Below, piece by piece: positions 12,111 to 24,779 of a DNA stretch of 64,000 nt. How positions within the stretch are numbered: position 1 is the first letter of the stretch; every line of letters begins with the position of its first letter. Below the pieces are notes generated by a model. That model was not told the origin of the DNA. It was given only the letters and a program-made list of their open reading frames with translations, and ran no database searches. The stretch spans positions 53,213,895 through 53,277,894 of the forward strand of contig CM073590.1 of NCBI GenBank assembly GCA_037074705.1, given 5' to 3'. A program made the translations under genes and the position numbers. The stretch is from Zhengitettix transpicula. Lineage: Eukaryota; Arthropoda; Insecta; Orthoptera; Tetrigidae.

Positions 12111-12828
12111 TAATTATTTACAATATATTTAATTGTTTATCCTATATACCGACTTAGGTCCAATTGAAGATTAATAAATTCAATCAGTCATTCATTACGG
12201 TACTGGTTTTCAGTTGTTGTCTGTATGGAGAATAATTATCGTTACTACTACATCGCTGCTCACCTACGCGTACGGGTTTCATTATTGAAATGTTTTAATT
12301 TAATATCCGTTGTCTTTGTCCAACAGAAAGGAACGAACGCACCGGTTTTAAAAAACAGATGCCCTAATTTTATTTTGAGAATATCATTCCAAAATAGATG
12401 GTCAAGATTTCAATTTTTACATTAATTGTGATTTGTTTCTCAAAAGAATATAAACATAACGCTAATAAACAGAAAATACACAGAAAAGCTCAATTCTATA
12501 TGACAATAAGTGATCAAAGTGTCTTACATAGAAATGATGGATGTGAAAGTTGCCTGAAAGAGTAGATACTTGTTGATTAATTAATACCAATCCGACAGAA
12601 AGGATTGTTGAAAGCCTAGCTATGATGTTTAATGTGCAGCTGGAGTATTTTGTGGTGTCCCATAACTCTGTGGTAACGTCACCAGCTGACGAGTGCGGCA
12701 ACCCAAACACGTTAGTGATTTCCATAGGGCACTGACCACAAATTCGTAACCATTATTCGTTAGGGTGCAATTACAAGTTATTCAACATGTGACACTTTAC
12801 GTCTCAAAAGGAAAAGAATGTTATAATA
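12111..12828. other. Unassigned stretch
   Basis: Nothing recognised. Confidence 0.5.
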
Positions 12829-12892
12829 CAGTAAGACCCCACTTTACGCCGATCCACTTAACGCTCGTTTGCTATTAAGCTGTAGTGTCTTT

Positions 12893-12965
12893 AATCACCT
12901 GACGAAAGAAACAAAGTTTTCAGAAACGTTGTGTGGTATTTATATCATTACTTCATTTTTTGTCT
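12893..12965 (-). mobile_element. MITE-like fragment inside the Tigger copy
   Basis: The stretch 'CAGAAACGTTGTGTGGTATT' followed by 'TATATCATTACTTCATTTTTTG' type sequence matches one arm of the palindromic unit at 10808-10980. Only one arm is present. Its position between the Tigger ends suggests it arrived after the Tigger insertion. Confidence 0.5.
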
Positions 12966-13194
12966 TTTGCCTATTTTATCTAATTATCATATTTTAAAAC
13001 GAACGTATTATATATTCATTTCAGAATTGGTTTTTCCCAAACTCGCGTCCTATGTTGTTTCTTTGATACTGGCAGGAGTCTCGCGGCGAACGCCATAATA
13101 CGAACACATGTTTGCCATTTAACAGTTGATTTATCGACGCTATTGCGTGTATCTATATAAAACAATTTTTAGTTTTGACTGGGTGACAGCAAAG

Positions 13195-13765
13195 TAAAAA
13201 ACTTAAGGGACAAGAAAAAGTATTTCGATAGTAACTGAAATGCAACTGCTCAGACGGTTAGATGCAGATGAACGACAATCTGGTATGGGCAGTGCATTAC
13301 ATTTATCAACTTAAACAATATGGACAATTTTTAAAAATAAAGAGAAATTCTTGTCAGTAGCAACTACAACCAAAACGACTGCAATAAGAATTATCCATTC
13401 CAAAAGCAATGTCTTTGAGGAAATGGATAAACGATTTTCCATCTGGATTGACGATTAAGTTGAACGCGTAATAAGTCAAGCAATCATAATGGAAAAGGTG
13501 GGGATAATTTTTAAGGATATTAAAAATGAAACGGTGTCAGGTGTATAAATTTCGTAGCTAGTCGATGGGTGTTCTATCGATTTAAAAACAAAAACAATTT
13601 TCATAACATACAGATTACTGCATTTTTACCAACATTAAGAGCAATCGTCGAAGTAGGGAATTATCTTCCTGAATTAGTATTCAATGTTGAAGCTGACCTT
13701 TTTTGGAAAGTAATGCCAAAACGTTCATTTTTATTCTGTGAAGAAAGAAAAGCGAGAATTTAACA
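13195..13765 (+). pseudogene. Tigger transposase N-terminal pseudogene
   Basis: The plus-strand translation follows the N-terminal DNA-binding half of pogo/Tigger transposases (centromere protein B-like helix-turn-helix domains). In order: 'QLLRRLDADERQSGM', 'SALHLST' and 'TIWTIFKNKEKFLSVA' (first HTH, about 13235-13365), 'VFEEMDKRFSIWIDD' (about 13412-13455), 'VERVISQAIIMEKVGIIFKD' (13458-13520), 'RFKNKNNFHNIQITA', then 'YLPELVFNVEADLFWKVMP' (13660-13725), the entry to the DDE catalytic domain where the first catalytic Asp of the family normally stands in V-F-N-x-D-E-T. Here that position reads E-A-D, so the catalytic residue region is altered. Stops at about 13315 and 13456, and loss of everything after 13765, make it inactive. 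Confidence 0.8.
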
Positions 13766-13934
13766 CTTTTATTTGGTGGCAACAAATGTAATGTCTCAAA
13801 ATAAAACATAAAGCTCATAAATTATAACTTATCCCTAACATTTACGTGTTAAGATTACGTCGTTTAACGCTATTTCATTTAGCGCTTGAACTTATTGGAG
13901 CATATCCCCAGAGTTAATCGGGGTCTTCCTATAC

Positions 13935-14599
13935 TTAATGTATGCTCGCAACAATAGAATGAATTAGATCAAAGCGTTATGCCATAAAGTACGATCTAAG
14001 TGCAATATGACGTTAAATGTGTACTGATATAAAGTCAAATTAAAGGATGAGGATATAAAAATCTAGACCAGGCTGGAAATCACTTGGTAGTGAGTGCTCT
14101 TTACCATCTGGACATTCTTCATCCATTTACAATTCAAAAAATCACATTCTTACAAGGCTTACATCTATGACTTCAATGTAGAATGGATATTGTGTGTAAA
14201 TTGATAAATGATGTAATGATTTCAATTCAAGTCTGGTTGAGATTTTTCCATACTGATTCAATTTCTACTGGGCTTTTTTTAAAGTAATTCTTGTTTTATT
14301 AATACAAAATCATTTAACTAAATACATTTTCAGGAATTGAAAAGAAAAAAGAAAAGCATCTGCCTCATTTTGGTAACATTCTGTTTCTTGTTAGAAAAAT
14401 AATATGATCGTAATTCTAACAAGAACTAAATAAAAACTGGTCAGGTCTGCCTCGGACCCCCTTTCAAAACTGTGTAAATTTAATAACTTGTTTTGTTTTA
14501 GTTGTGCTAGGTTTAAAGTGCTAATTTAGTAAGTTTCTTGTTATTTTTTTTGTGTGTACTTTAGTTTTCCCTTGATTACTTTGTACAGTTTATACTATA
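13935..14599. other. Unassigned AT-rich stretch
   Basis: No coding pattern seen. Confidence 0.5.
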
Positions 14600-16000
14600 A
14601 ATACCTCCTCTCTAGAAGATACAAAAAGGTATCGAAACGTCGTCATAATATAAAAAGTAAAAACTGTGTATAAGGTCATAAGTTGTTTTTATTATTTTAA
14701 GAAATAATTGAGTTTAAATTTGCGACTGTATATACTTAATGAAATTATGAACATAATTTGCCAAATAACAGATTTCACAAGACTCTAAAATTTAGATTTG
14801 TGGACCTGCTCAAGTATAAGAAACCGGGAAACTTCTTTGTACTGGTATTTATATATGTCCAAAGATGATAGATAGATATCAAGTAACCAGCAAAAGTTCG
14901 TAAACTTTACTCAAAGAGTCGGTGTCACTTTGAATATTAAATTCATTACGTTAGTTGATTCTGATGTAAATCATTTCGAAAATGAGTCTTTGGGTTCTAC
15001 CTTCGGGTTCCACGTCAAGGGTCTTAATTTTGGTCCAATTTACAATGTGTTCGTTCAAATACGTGTGTTTAGTAATAACAGTACATTAATTAGTATTTAA
15101 TTTACAATTATATATGTGCTGTTTAATTCTAGCCTTTACAGTTCGTTTTGTCTGGCGAATATAAACTGAATTACAATCAGTGCAGCTAAGTTTTTAGACC
15201 TCAAAATGAGTATCTTTAGGCAGAAACTTTTCTTTTCCCGTCTTAATAAAACAAGATAGAGAGTTTGTGGAGCTATAAATAAAACCAATATTGTATTGGA
15301 GTAATAATTTGATTCTGTAACGAATCCTCTGAAGTACGGTAAAATTATCTTGACTGTGAAAAAATTACTACCACGAGGTTTAATAGTAGTCTATTTGTAA
15401 TGTTGAATTTAGTGAAAGAATATGGATAACAATTGGCTATCAGAATATTGGTGACAATCGTCAAGTTCTGAGAAGAGTTGGATAGCCCTCCCAACAAGAT
15501 TCTAGATCATAGCTTTCTTTTGGTTCTTCGATTGATTTGAAAAATGATGAAGGACTTGCGTCGAAAATGTTGTTTTTTATATGAATTAGTCTAGTTTGGA
15601 ATTTTTAACTATGAGAGTGACGTCAAGAAAATTGAATTATCAACTTCGGTTTTAAGCGTGAACTGAAACTGGGGTTCATAACTGTTAAAAATTTGGATCA
15701 TACTGTCAATTTCAATTCCGGGAATGATACAAAATATGTCATCAACTTAACGAAAATAACAAATAGGTACGAATTTGAATAAGTATAGGGAAATATTCTC
15801 CAAAGCTCGCATAACCGTCTCTACGAAAAGAGAAGGCAGTGGACTTCCCATAGGACAGTAGTTTTTTTGGTAATTGACATATTGTTTGAAACTGAAATAG
15901 GTGTAATTTAGTATCAGATTGAGTGCAATAAGTATTTCCGGAAGTGCGATATTAGTATATTATTCAAACAGATGCCAACGAGATTTAAAACTTGAAATAA
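14600..16000 (-). pseudogene. Penelope-like element: RT plus GIY-YIG endonuclease, decayed
   Basis: On the minus strand the frames give Penelope-like reverse transcriptase motifs: 'PMGSPLPSLFVETVMRALEN' near 15855-15795, a V-D-D-I-F block ('VDDIFCIIPGIEIDSMIQIF', about 15745-15685) and 'FQFTLKTEVDNSIF' near 15660-15620. Downstream comes the GIY-YIG endonuclease that marks this class: 'KLSCTDCNSVYIRQTKRTVK' and 'ARIKQHIYNCKLN' (about 15190-15090), then 'EPEGRTQRLIFEMIYIRIN' and 'DTDSLSKVYELLL' (about 15010-14890). In the family the GIY half precedes the C-x-x-C and the Arg after Y-I-G-Q-T is catalytic; here the Gly is R ('YIRQT') but the later R-x-K-x-H spacing is kept. A 3' region with 'GACGTTTCGATACC' lies near 14640. 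Several stops and frameshifts are present. The 5' RT part is missing. Confidence 0.8.
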
Positions 16001-18001
16001 CCGAACTATTCTGTACAGAAGTAAATAATGATATCACAAGCATGTGGTCAAGGCACTATCAATTCTTTATTGAACTCTAAAAGTTGATATGTTCATAATT
16101 ATAAAGAAACAATTAACTCAACTGTTATTATGAAACATGATACCAGGGCAAAGGCAGGGCTTAATGAATTAATTTACACTTTCCATGAAAGTGGCAGTGT
16201 TCTAAAATCTCCTATTGTTATTTCAAATTCCAAGTCGTTCCTGCATTGCTATGCCGATTTCACTTACGTGCGGTTTTCGTGATTAGGAGTTGACTTGAGT
16301 TTTATCTATCAACCATCTAGTCAGCCAGGATGACAGAACGGCAGGCTAGTCCGGAGTTCTGTAAAGAATCACTATACGCCCCACCCAAATCATTAGAAAC
16401 GTTATTAATAATTTTCTTACGATTAAGCACCAGGTTCATATTTCGGCTGATTGTGATTATGTTCAAAATACTGTTATTCTGGAAACATATATTGTCACTT
16501 TCCTCACCAGACAGAAAAACTTTCGGACCCCACTTTACAACACTTTATTTTAAAAAATAGATTATAAACATAGTTTACAATGTTCAGTATTTTTTATAAC
16601 AACGTTTTTTCGCAATGAGTACAGCTTCCATTATTCCAATTTTACAGAAAGAACCTCAACTGACTGTAAAAATTAATTTAAAATATGTCCCCATTTTTGC
16701 ATATCCAACCTGAACTTGTAACAATAATAACATTTAATTTTATCATTTATTTTGAATAAAAATTGACAAATATTAGAAAGCACGGCACAATATAATTCGA
16801 TGCGTATCAATATATCCAGTTGCTGTTGTAATTTTCATATAAAATATTTTGTTGTTTAGAATAATAATCCTTTAAATGGGAAAAGAGAATCGATATTCAT
16901 ATGATCAAGGGACGGGTTTCATAAATAAATATTGTTCTGTTAAGGAGCTCTATAATTGTACAAAAAAAATCTGCATTACGAATTATGATTGTTTTATGCG
17001 AATATCGGTAATTTTTATAATTATCAAAACGATCTGCTTTTATGAAAATCGTAAAATATTATTTCTTTAAATATATAATTAATATACTATGTATGAGTAT
17101 CGAGTAAATGTATTTTGTACACATTTGTGTATATGACATAGTAAAGTAAACTCGGTTTGTACATAATGAAAGATTGACTTCTTTTGCCATTTTAAAATAA
17201 TTCGATTAGTCAAAGGTTTATTCCAGCATTTTTTTTAAAAAAAATAGCCGACCTAAACGAAGGTATACAGATTATAAATGAACAATTTCTTGACAATACA
17301 GTTCTCGAGGCTTAACGTACCGTCACAGCACTAGATGTGTATTGGTTGTCCGGGAAGATTATTTTGAAGGATAAATATCTTTTGTTGTTTGTCGTTCGGG
17401 TCAATTTGTCACAACGGAAGAAGTTAAATGACACAATGACCAGCGTTTACTAAAGGGTCTACAAAAGCTTGCATGACGAAAGTTTGAAGAACCCCTCCTG
17501 TCAGCTGCCGAGTGTCGTCCAATTCATGAGGCAGATCAAATTAAGTGTCCCGAAAGCGACACTTGTGCAGACGGGACATGCTAAATTGTAAATATCTGGC
17601 CAGAAAAATAAATTTTGTTAAGTGAAAGATTTTGTAGATTTGATTTGATCCCATTTTGAAAGAAGGCGACCAATTAAATTTAAGTAAAATACACAGCGAT
17701 TGGCTATTTTGAATTGGAAAAGGAATTTTGGAATTTCCGGAGACGAAATCGGAGGAAGATAGGAGAAATTTAGGCATTCGAGCAAAAGCTGCGATCCACA
17801 ACGTTTCGGGTCTACGTCGGAACCCAGTGTTGCAAGTGTCCAAGATGAGATTATGTAAATAATGAGCCTCTGAACGATGACGTCTGCCAGTGATGTGCTC
17901 TGCGGATGCCTATCAATGGCACTCCGCTGACATACCAGAAGCGACCATCCTGATAGATGACCACACCGGCCACGATAACGAAACGAAAGCCACCTTCTCG
18001 T
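16001..18001. other. Unassigned sequence
   Basis: AT-rich, with a more balanced segment at 17320-18000. No motif recognised in either strand. Short ORFs at 16330-16560 and 17541-18094 have no family signature. Confidence 0.45.
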
Positions 18002-18320
18002 TATCATACTAAAACATTGTTTTACCAGGTATAGCATTGACAGGTTCCTAAAGTTTTTGAGTAAGCGAATGTAAATATATCCCTTATGATTCACCCCTCT
18101 GATGGCTCTAAGATATAGAGTAATTTATTATCAATTGATTGCTTTCACTATCATACTTTGCTGTAACTATCATACTAAAACATTGTTTTATCAGGTATAG
18201 CATTGACAGGTTCCTAAACTTTTAGAGTAAGCGAATGTAAATATATCCCTTATGGTTGGCCCCTCTGATGACTCTAAGATATAGAGTAATTTATTATCAA
18301 TTGATTGCTTTAACTATTTT
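18002..18320. repeat. Tandem duplication, 166-bp period
   Basis: The block beginning 'TATCATACTAAAACATTGTT' at 18002 recurs at 18168 with a few substitutions, through 'GGTATAGCATTGACAGGTTC', 'GTAAGCGAATGTAAATATAT', 'CTCTAAGATATAGAGTAATT' and 'TTATCAATTGATTGCTTT'. There are two copies only. Divergence is low, so the duplication is recent relative to its surroundings. Confidence 0.9.
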
Positions 18321-19176
18321 ACTTCAATGTTAAATTTTGTTTTGATATTAATTATTATTTCTAAATTAATTAAATTCTTTTATTTTTGTCATTTAAACCC
18401 TATAAATAAAATCCCCACCTAAGTTAATAATATTAAACTTTACATGGTAAACTAATGTTTACTAGCTAACGTTAAATATTTGTATCTGACGAAAATTCAA
18501 TCAATAACTAATTTCTGTTTCATAATCAAAACACAGTCTGTCTCTAAATTGGATGAGTTACAGGCTCAGGCAAGATGCAGCTTAGAGCGAGGAGAAAGGG
18601 TACGGAATAATCTAGTTTCAGTTATGGAATCATGAGATACTAATCCATTTATACTGACTGTGTATTGAATTGCTCGAGCCTTAAACGAATCATGTGGTCC
18701 AGTACTGTAACACGTTTCTGCGACTACACCTGGAGCTTATGACTGACACCGTAAAACATTCAACAGACGTTCTATTGAAATGAATTCTAATGTTTAATCA
18801 TCTTAAACAGTATTATATACATTAGTGAATGTAAGATTTCACGGTGTAAATTATTAATAAGATTTCCCTTATCATAGTCTGAAAACAGCGGTAGTGAATG
18901 ACCGCAGAATCGTCAACATCGAGAAATCTGAACCTGGTGCTCAATTATATACATAATTCTTTAAGTGTCCTGAGCGAGTATCTTAATTAATTATCGGCAC
19001 AGATTTTGAATGCACTACAACAACAATACCTAAAAACGGTCTCCTTTATGTTCAAAACTAGGATCGTTTCAAAACTTCACAGATTCAAATAAAAATGGTA
19101 AAATTAAGACAAACTGGGTAGGCGTATTTATATATTTATTAAGTTTGTAATGCGTAACGTTCTATGTGGTGAGTTT
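18321..19176. other. Unassigned AT-rich stretch
   Basis: No coding pattern seen. Confidence 0.5.
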
Positions 19177-19775
19177 TCATACTATAAACATATTCCGTGA
19201 GCATTTAGGCAATAATCTGTCGTAGAGTGACGATCTTTTCTTGTTACATTCATCTATATGATGAAGGACTTCAAAGTCGACAGCGTGGCGCGTCCGTGGA
19301 GCACCACAGCCAGCTTCGAAAGTACCCGTTTCTCGCAGACGTTGTTGTATTCTGACCAAAATGGTATATAATGGAGTGAGGCGATTCGACAAAAGTTCGT
19401 TATGCACGCGCTGTGCAGCTCGACCATTACGTCGGAGTTTGTAGTAAATGATCAACATCTCAATGTAATCTTTCATCGTGTAGAATGTAATTCATCGTGT
19501 AGTACTTCGTCCTGTACTGCTCAATGACTGCATGACAACTGATGTGAAGGCCGACTTATCAGAACTGATTGTTAATACAAGAAGTCGCCCACAGGCCATG
19601 TTTTTTGCGTACCGTAAAGCACGAGATTTGAAATCGATTCGATTTTCAAACATATTTTGCATCCAAGTGGTACATTTCCGAACATGGGTTCCTTATCAAA
19701 ATTTTATCTACTAAGTCACCTCCACAGCCACTAGAAGTCTGTAATAGGAATTCTGAATTACCTTGTATATCTAAG
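19177..19775 (-). mobile_element. DUF4817-type HTH element remnant
   Basis: The 99-residue minus-strand frame starting at 19476 matches the DUF4817 helix-turn-helix domain abundant in insect repeats: 'YIEMLIIYYKLRRNGRAAQR' , 'VHNELLSNRLTPLYTILVRI' and 'QQRLRETGTFEAG' with 'GAPRTRHAVDFEVL'. In the family this domain binds DNA at the N-terminus of a DDE transposase. Upstream on the same strand, near 19770, the sequence reads 'ATATACAAGGTAATTCAG', resembling the 'TATACAGGGTG' type terminus of these elements, so the 5' end and leader appear kept. The catalytic domain is missing because the element stops near 19180. The frame is open but far too short to act alone. Confidence 0.65.
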
Positions 19776-21522
19776 AGATAACAAAAACTATAAATTGATC
19801 AAGTATTTTATATATTAATAGGCACAAGGATACAATCAGTATTTTATTCAGTAATTTAGGCTAACTTTCAAGTAGAAAATAATGGCATATTAACCGGGCA
19901 TGCAGCCACGCAAAGTAAAACAAGAACCAATCATAAACAGAAACATGTGATATGTGTGGCTAGTTAACATGGGGACTTGAGACACCAGAACATTCGGACT
20001 TCAGATTTCTCAGGATACTTCAGACACCAGAGCATTTTGACTCGAGACCTCCGAGAGTGCTACTGAGTTTTGAGGCAGAGAACTAATTTCCGGTCTAGGA
20101 CTCGGAGCTGTCGACAGAAGGAAGGATGGCTGCCAAGTAGAGGCAAAGTAGTATGGTAAATCGCGAACTCGATGTTTTATTGTTCACTTTAATGCTGCAT
20201 ATTTTCAATCTTACAAAATTTCAGATTGTCAGCGTTTTTATAATATACGAATAGCTACAGGTTATTTTTGGCCCTACTAATTCGACCATAATATTAATAA
20301 TGATTTGCCGAGCAAAGTATATTTGAGTAGAAAGGAGATAATAATTATCAGACATTTTATTTTCCAAGACTAAGTGAGAATTTTTTACAAATTGCGTCCT
20401 TAATTTAAGATTTTATTTGGTGTACATTGGATTAATTCAGGGCTTAGAGAATTATAAATAATTTCTACATCAATATTTGTCAAAAATTATTTTTCGTCAA
20501 TTGTTATATTAATAATTTTCTGTCTTACGGCAAATTTATTTATTGCAATAGAACTGAGTAAACTTTATATATACGTGGAGGTCAACAACTTTAAATGAAT
20601 AATAAGTCTAACTCCAACTATTAAATATTTATTAAAATAACTTTATAGCACATAAGTATAAGTTTTGATGCGGTCGGACGAGCATAAAGATTAAGACTCT
20701 CTGTACAGAAGTTTATTATTTTATATCCGTTACTACGCAACTCTATGACGACGTCATCTGCGATGTAATCTCTCTGAATCAGTTGCGGTTTCTCTGTGAC
20801 TGACAGTAGCCACATACATACATACATATATATATATATATATCATCTTATTGTTATTTATTCGTATTATTTTGTGTTTCCAATATATTATACTTTTTAT
20901 ATTCTTTTGGGAAAATTTCAAATAAAAATGTATAATTGTTGGATTATGAATAATGTTAATTTATTACTCAGATTTAACCCATACAATATTACTATAACGT
21001 TATATTTTATTATAACGTGACAAAGTGACTCCCCAGAAAAACTTTTAAAGTGAAATGGCTGCAGCTGTTGAAGGAGGACGGGGACCTTCTTAATTTAGGA
21101 CAGTACGGTGGACCGCTGGAATGAGAAGGTTGGACAGTTGGAAGTTGAACTCCAAAGAATGAGGTCGTGAACAAAGTGAAAATATAAAATGCCGATGAAT
21201 CAAAGATGAAGTCTTAAAGTGATACAACTCCTGGTGCCAAAAGTCGAGGACATTTCTGAGGTCCAGACAGCACTATAAATTATAGACTACAATTAATATT
21301 TTGACAAGAAACAAATATCAGTTATCATTCCTGGACTTTTCTGACTGTGTTTATAAATAGTTCAATCTACCACATGTTGTTGTTCTTTAAAAAATACTAT
21401 GCCATCAAAGTAAGTTATATAAAACTGAACCCCCAAAAAAATTGTGTAGGTCATATCGGGAGGAGAAAAACAGGTTACATTATATATTATAATTCATATT
21501 AGATAAAATATAGAAGAAGAAG
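19776..21522. other. Unassigned sequence with TA/CA microsatellite
   Basis: Contains a (TACA)n/(TA)n run at about 20812-20843. No gene recognised. Confidence 0.5.
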
Positions 21523-21965
21523 GTGTAGATAGGCCATATATAAGGTAATCCACATAGTGGCCACTCCCCTCTTAGAGCATAGGAAAAGGATTGAAAGGGG
21601 GGATGCGGAATGGTAGATCCTACACGACAATTCGCCTAAAAGTGATGCAGGGAAATCCCTATAAAAATGCATCTGGTAGTTCGGGCAGTAGGTACATGTC
21701 CCACGCTCTTTCGATGGCGGGAGAGGGGTTTACAGTGGGGACGCACCGTTCCCTTTTCCGTGCCTTGACCAGTTTAGGAGGCAGCTGGCCGAATATTCCA
21801 ATCGGAATAGCGGTCAACTCTTACCGTATTCCAAAGGTCTGCGACCCCAGAACATGCACCTCTCAAAATAGGCCGAGGTGCCTCGGCTTGTGGAACCTTA
21901 GTTCAAAAAACCAGAGAGAGGACAATGCATCCTCCACAGCTCTCACAGGCTTCCTTGCCGGACCG
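21523..21965 (-). mobile_element. SINE-like family copy 1 (minus)
   Basis: Reverse complement of the ~550-bp family best seen at 56290-56838. Shared landmarks in this orientation: 'GGTAATCCACATAGTGGCCA' near 21543, 'ATTCGCCTAAAAGTGATGCA' , 'TGTCCCACGCTCTTTCGATG', 'CTTGACCAGTTTAGGAGGCA', 'GGCCGAGGTGCCTCGGCTTG' near 21870. The open frame across it is a property of the repeat sequence, as similar frames appear in other copies, and is not a gene. Confidence 0.85.
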
Positions 21966-24289
21966 TTAATTCGTTATATATATTAACTCTCGTTTAAAGT
22001 GACTGTCACTTCATTTATGACAAAAATACATAATGTTTTCATAGTCCTAGTATTTCACAGAGTGGTTGCATTTTTGTACAGTGTCGTATAATTATATTTG
22101 TTACTATTACTGAATTAGTTTTCATTTTTGTTAATATTCTGTATACAAGCTTCTCAAACACAAGTAAGGTCGACGATATCTTAATATAAATCACAATTAA
22201 AATTATTGCACAAACTTCTATGGTACAGTACAGTCGTATTGGGTTGAAAATCAAATATTGGAATCAATTATCGCATTGAAGCTTTTTTACCACTAGGAAC
22301 AAAGGTGAATTCTACTTCAACCACCAAATTGCTATTTCAAAACACTTTTATTTAAAACAAAGAATACATTTACATAAAATGTCGCTTAAATTTAATAACA
22401 TAACATAAATGTCGATGATTCAAAAACTAAATTGCAAACCATATGACAACTTGTTGTCTCGGATACTGCTCAATTACCCATTTCACAGAAACGCGCAGTA
22501 CAATATTTTTCGTGAAAATCACCTGACAATATTTAACTCCATTATTTTTCACTCGACATCTGGGTTTGAACGCTGTCGATATCACGTGTATTAGGTCCCC
22601 GCTCCTCCACCCGCACACCAAAGCACAAAGCGGTCACATGACAATAGCTCGGGTATTCCCCGAGTTAATTACTACACCGTCCGTCAGAGTCGCTTCGTCA
22701 GCTCCGCGGTCGCAGATAATACAATAGAGGCGACTACCAGGTTTGACATTTGGGTACGCATCCCGCCCTTCAACTTGCATCCTCGCCTGTATCGACGTAT
22801 AATTTACTATAAAAACTGTTAACAATTGCTTCATCATTGCATAATATTTCACATAGCTTTAAAAGATTTGCAATTGACCGGGTTATTCACAAACTCATAC
22901 TTTGTTAATCTAGAATGTGTAAAAATATTTTTTTACATAAACTATACGAAATTCTCTTAACCGACAGGACTAAATGCGAAAATTCGAAAAATTAGGTATT
23001 CCAAAAACACTATGGACATTAATTTACATGTTTCTTGAACTTGAAGAATTAAATGTAAATACAGAGGTTCACTGAAAAATCCGTTACGGAATATTTTCCA
23101 CCATATTCTAGACAATAACCGTTATATGGCCCACAATGTGGATTCAGAAAATCAAATAAGAAAGAAGAAGTTTAATCAAGCTATAAATGTTTGGTCACTT
23201 GGTTTTCAATTACCTTCAGAGTGATATCCGTGTTCCTGAATTTTGTGACACATGTAGACCTATGATAAAAACCATTTAAAGCCAATTGTTTTTAAAATAG
23301 GCCCATGCCTCAAATGCCGTAATATCAATATTAATGTTCGATGAAGATTCAATAAGAAATATTAACTGTTTATTATGTACATCTTTTGTGGTCGGAAAAC
23401 CTGGTCGAAGTTATCAGCTTTAAGAGGTTTTTAAAGCTCAGAAACTCCACGAACTCTACGGAATCTCAAATAGAGAATGATAGAGCGAGAGCGAGAGAGT
23501 GGTTTGACAGAGACATAGCATGAGCTCCCGCAGGACAAATAGCAAGTGGCTCCATCAATGTCCGATGAAGCTACATAATTGAGAACGTGATTAAACTTCG
23601 CGCAGCTCAAACAACTTGTCAAAGGGTAGCAGTTACAATCTCCACCGTTTGCTCACAAGGGTTCACTCCAAAGTCCCAAAGGAACAGATCAATTATTTTG
23701 CTTAGGTGTTCAACTACTTGCAGCTAAATTTTGAATTTAGGCCAACGAGAAAGCCTCGTTTCGTTTGTTGGTAACTTTTTACAGGTAACTCATAAAATTC
23801 CTTCTATATTAGAAAAATACAAAGTAATGATTCCAAACTTCTACAGACAATGCATATTATAATGGTATTACTTGGACATGACCATATAAATGTGAATGTT
23901 TCTCTAATATTACATAACTAGAGTGTGATTAAAACTAGATCTCACTTTGGGTTCCCGCGTTGAAAGAGGCGCTGAAGCCTCGTACACGTGTTCGTAATTA
24001 GACTTCGTATACCCATCCTGAAATCTGTATCGCTGCGATTATTCAACAACGCTGCTTGTCCTGCCATTAATTTTAAGCGATCTTGTTACCAGGCAACACT
24101 CCTCGCAGGAAATACCAGCCATGTAACATAACCACAGTATAGCTGTGTGCGTGTCCTTGCTTCATTCAGAAATGAAAATATTTGTAGTGTACACAGTCGG
24201 GATTAAATATTTGGCGTGTTATTAGATTTTTATTTATATATTTCATTTTACGTAAAAATTGTGAGCACTATATTCATGGTTTCAATCTG
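21966..24289. other. Unassigned sequence; CpG-richer block at 22430-22860
   Basis: Mostly AT-rich. The block at 22430-22860 has more CpG and a minus-strand frame (22852-22634) starting with a hydrophobic stretch and containing 'YCIICDRGADEATL', but it ends in a stop, has no recognised domain and no clear splice sites. I do not call it a gene. Confidence 0.4.
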
Positions 24290-24665
24290 GCCATACTCGC
24301 GTCTCAGGTAGTCACGAAAAGTGAAAACAGCCTCAGTGACTTTATTTTGTGAGGATTAGAGAAGGTGCACAGAATTTCTAAACGTCTGGCCAAATAACCT
24401 CTGGTCATAAGATTTTATTATGGTTCGGACCAACATGCGCCGCCAAATTGGCACCGCCGTCAACGTGTTCCCAGACCCTTGAAATTTTCTATGTGAGACA
24501 TGGGGGGCTAAAAAAATATTGAAATTTGTGCGGACACACATTAGATTCTAATTGGCAAAGATCACCAGGTTCCAAGATCTTGTGGGCGGAATTAAGAAAA
24601 CCTAGGTTTTAGGGGAATCTGACGAGCAAGCAGGAAGACATTCATACGATTGTGATGAAACTTTG
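24290..24665 (+). repeat. Dispersed repeat B, copy 1
   Basis: Shares an ordered set of blocks with 63510-63870: 'ATACTCGCGTCTCAGGTA'/'CCGCGACTCAGGTAATGA', 'TTGGCACCGCCGTCAACGTG', 'TTCCCAGACCCTTGAAATT', 'CTATGTGAGAC', 'AATATTGAAATTTGTG', 'CCAAGATCTTGTGGGCGGAA'. It has no coding capacity. It could be an LTR or the 5' region of a retroelement; the window does not decide. Confidence 0.65.
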
Positions 24666-24779
24666 GTGAGTTTTTTGCACGACCGCGAAGGTTTCTGTCG
24701 GTCTTTCGAAGCGTTAGGAAACTTCCAAGAGATGAACGCGGATGAAATTTAGAAACGTGCTAAAACCGTAGTTTTTAGC

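Larger units (their letters stand above)
12829..13931 (+). mobile_element. Tigger (pogo-type) DNA transposon, deleted copy
   Basis: The left end 'CAGTAAGACCCCACTTTACG' at 12829 and the right end, which reads 'TAGGAAGACCCCGATTAACT' on the minus strand from 13931, are imperfect terminal inverted repeats of the Tigger type. Both are flanked by TA (12827-12828 and 13932-13933), the target duplication expected for this group. Internally, 'TTAACGC'-type sub-terminal repeats occur at both ends. At about 1.1 kb it is well short of an autonomous element, and the transposase inside is truncated. A fragment of the palindromic MITE-like unit (about 12893-12965) lies within it. Confidence 0.85.

Noticed and set aside
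17618..18094. 158-residue minus-strand frame as a gene
   Set aside because: It runs into the 166-bp tandem duplication, has no recognisable motif and overlaps another open frame in a different phase.
21591..21986. 131-residue plus-strand open frame as a gene
   Set aside because: It lies wholly within a SINE-like copy; similar frames occur in the other copies, so it reflects the repeat's GC-rich composition.
22634..22852. Minus-strand frame with hydrophobic start as a secreted peptide
   Set aside because: No cleavage-site context, family similarity or splice support was visible, and the frame ends without a recognisable mature domain.
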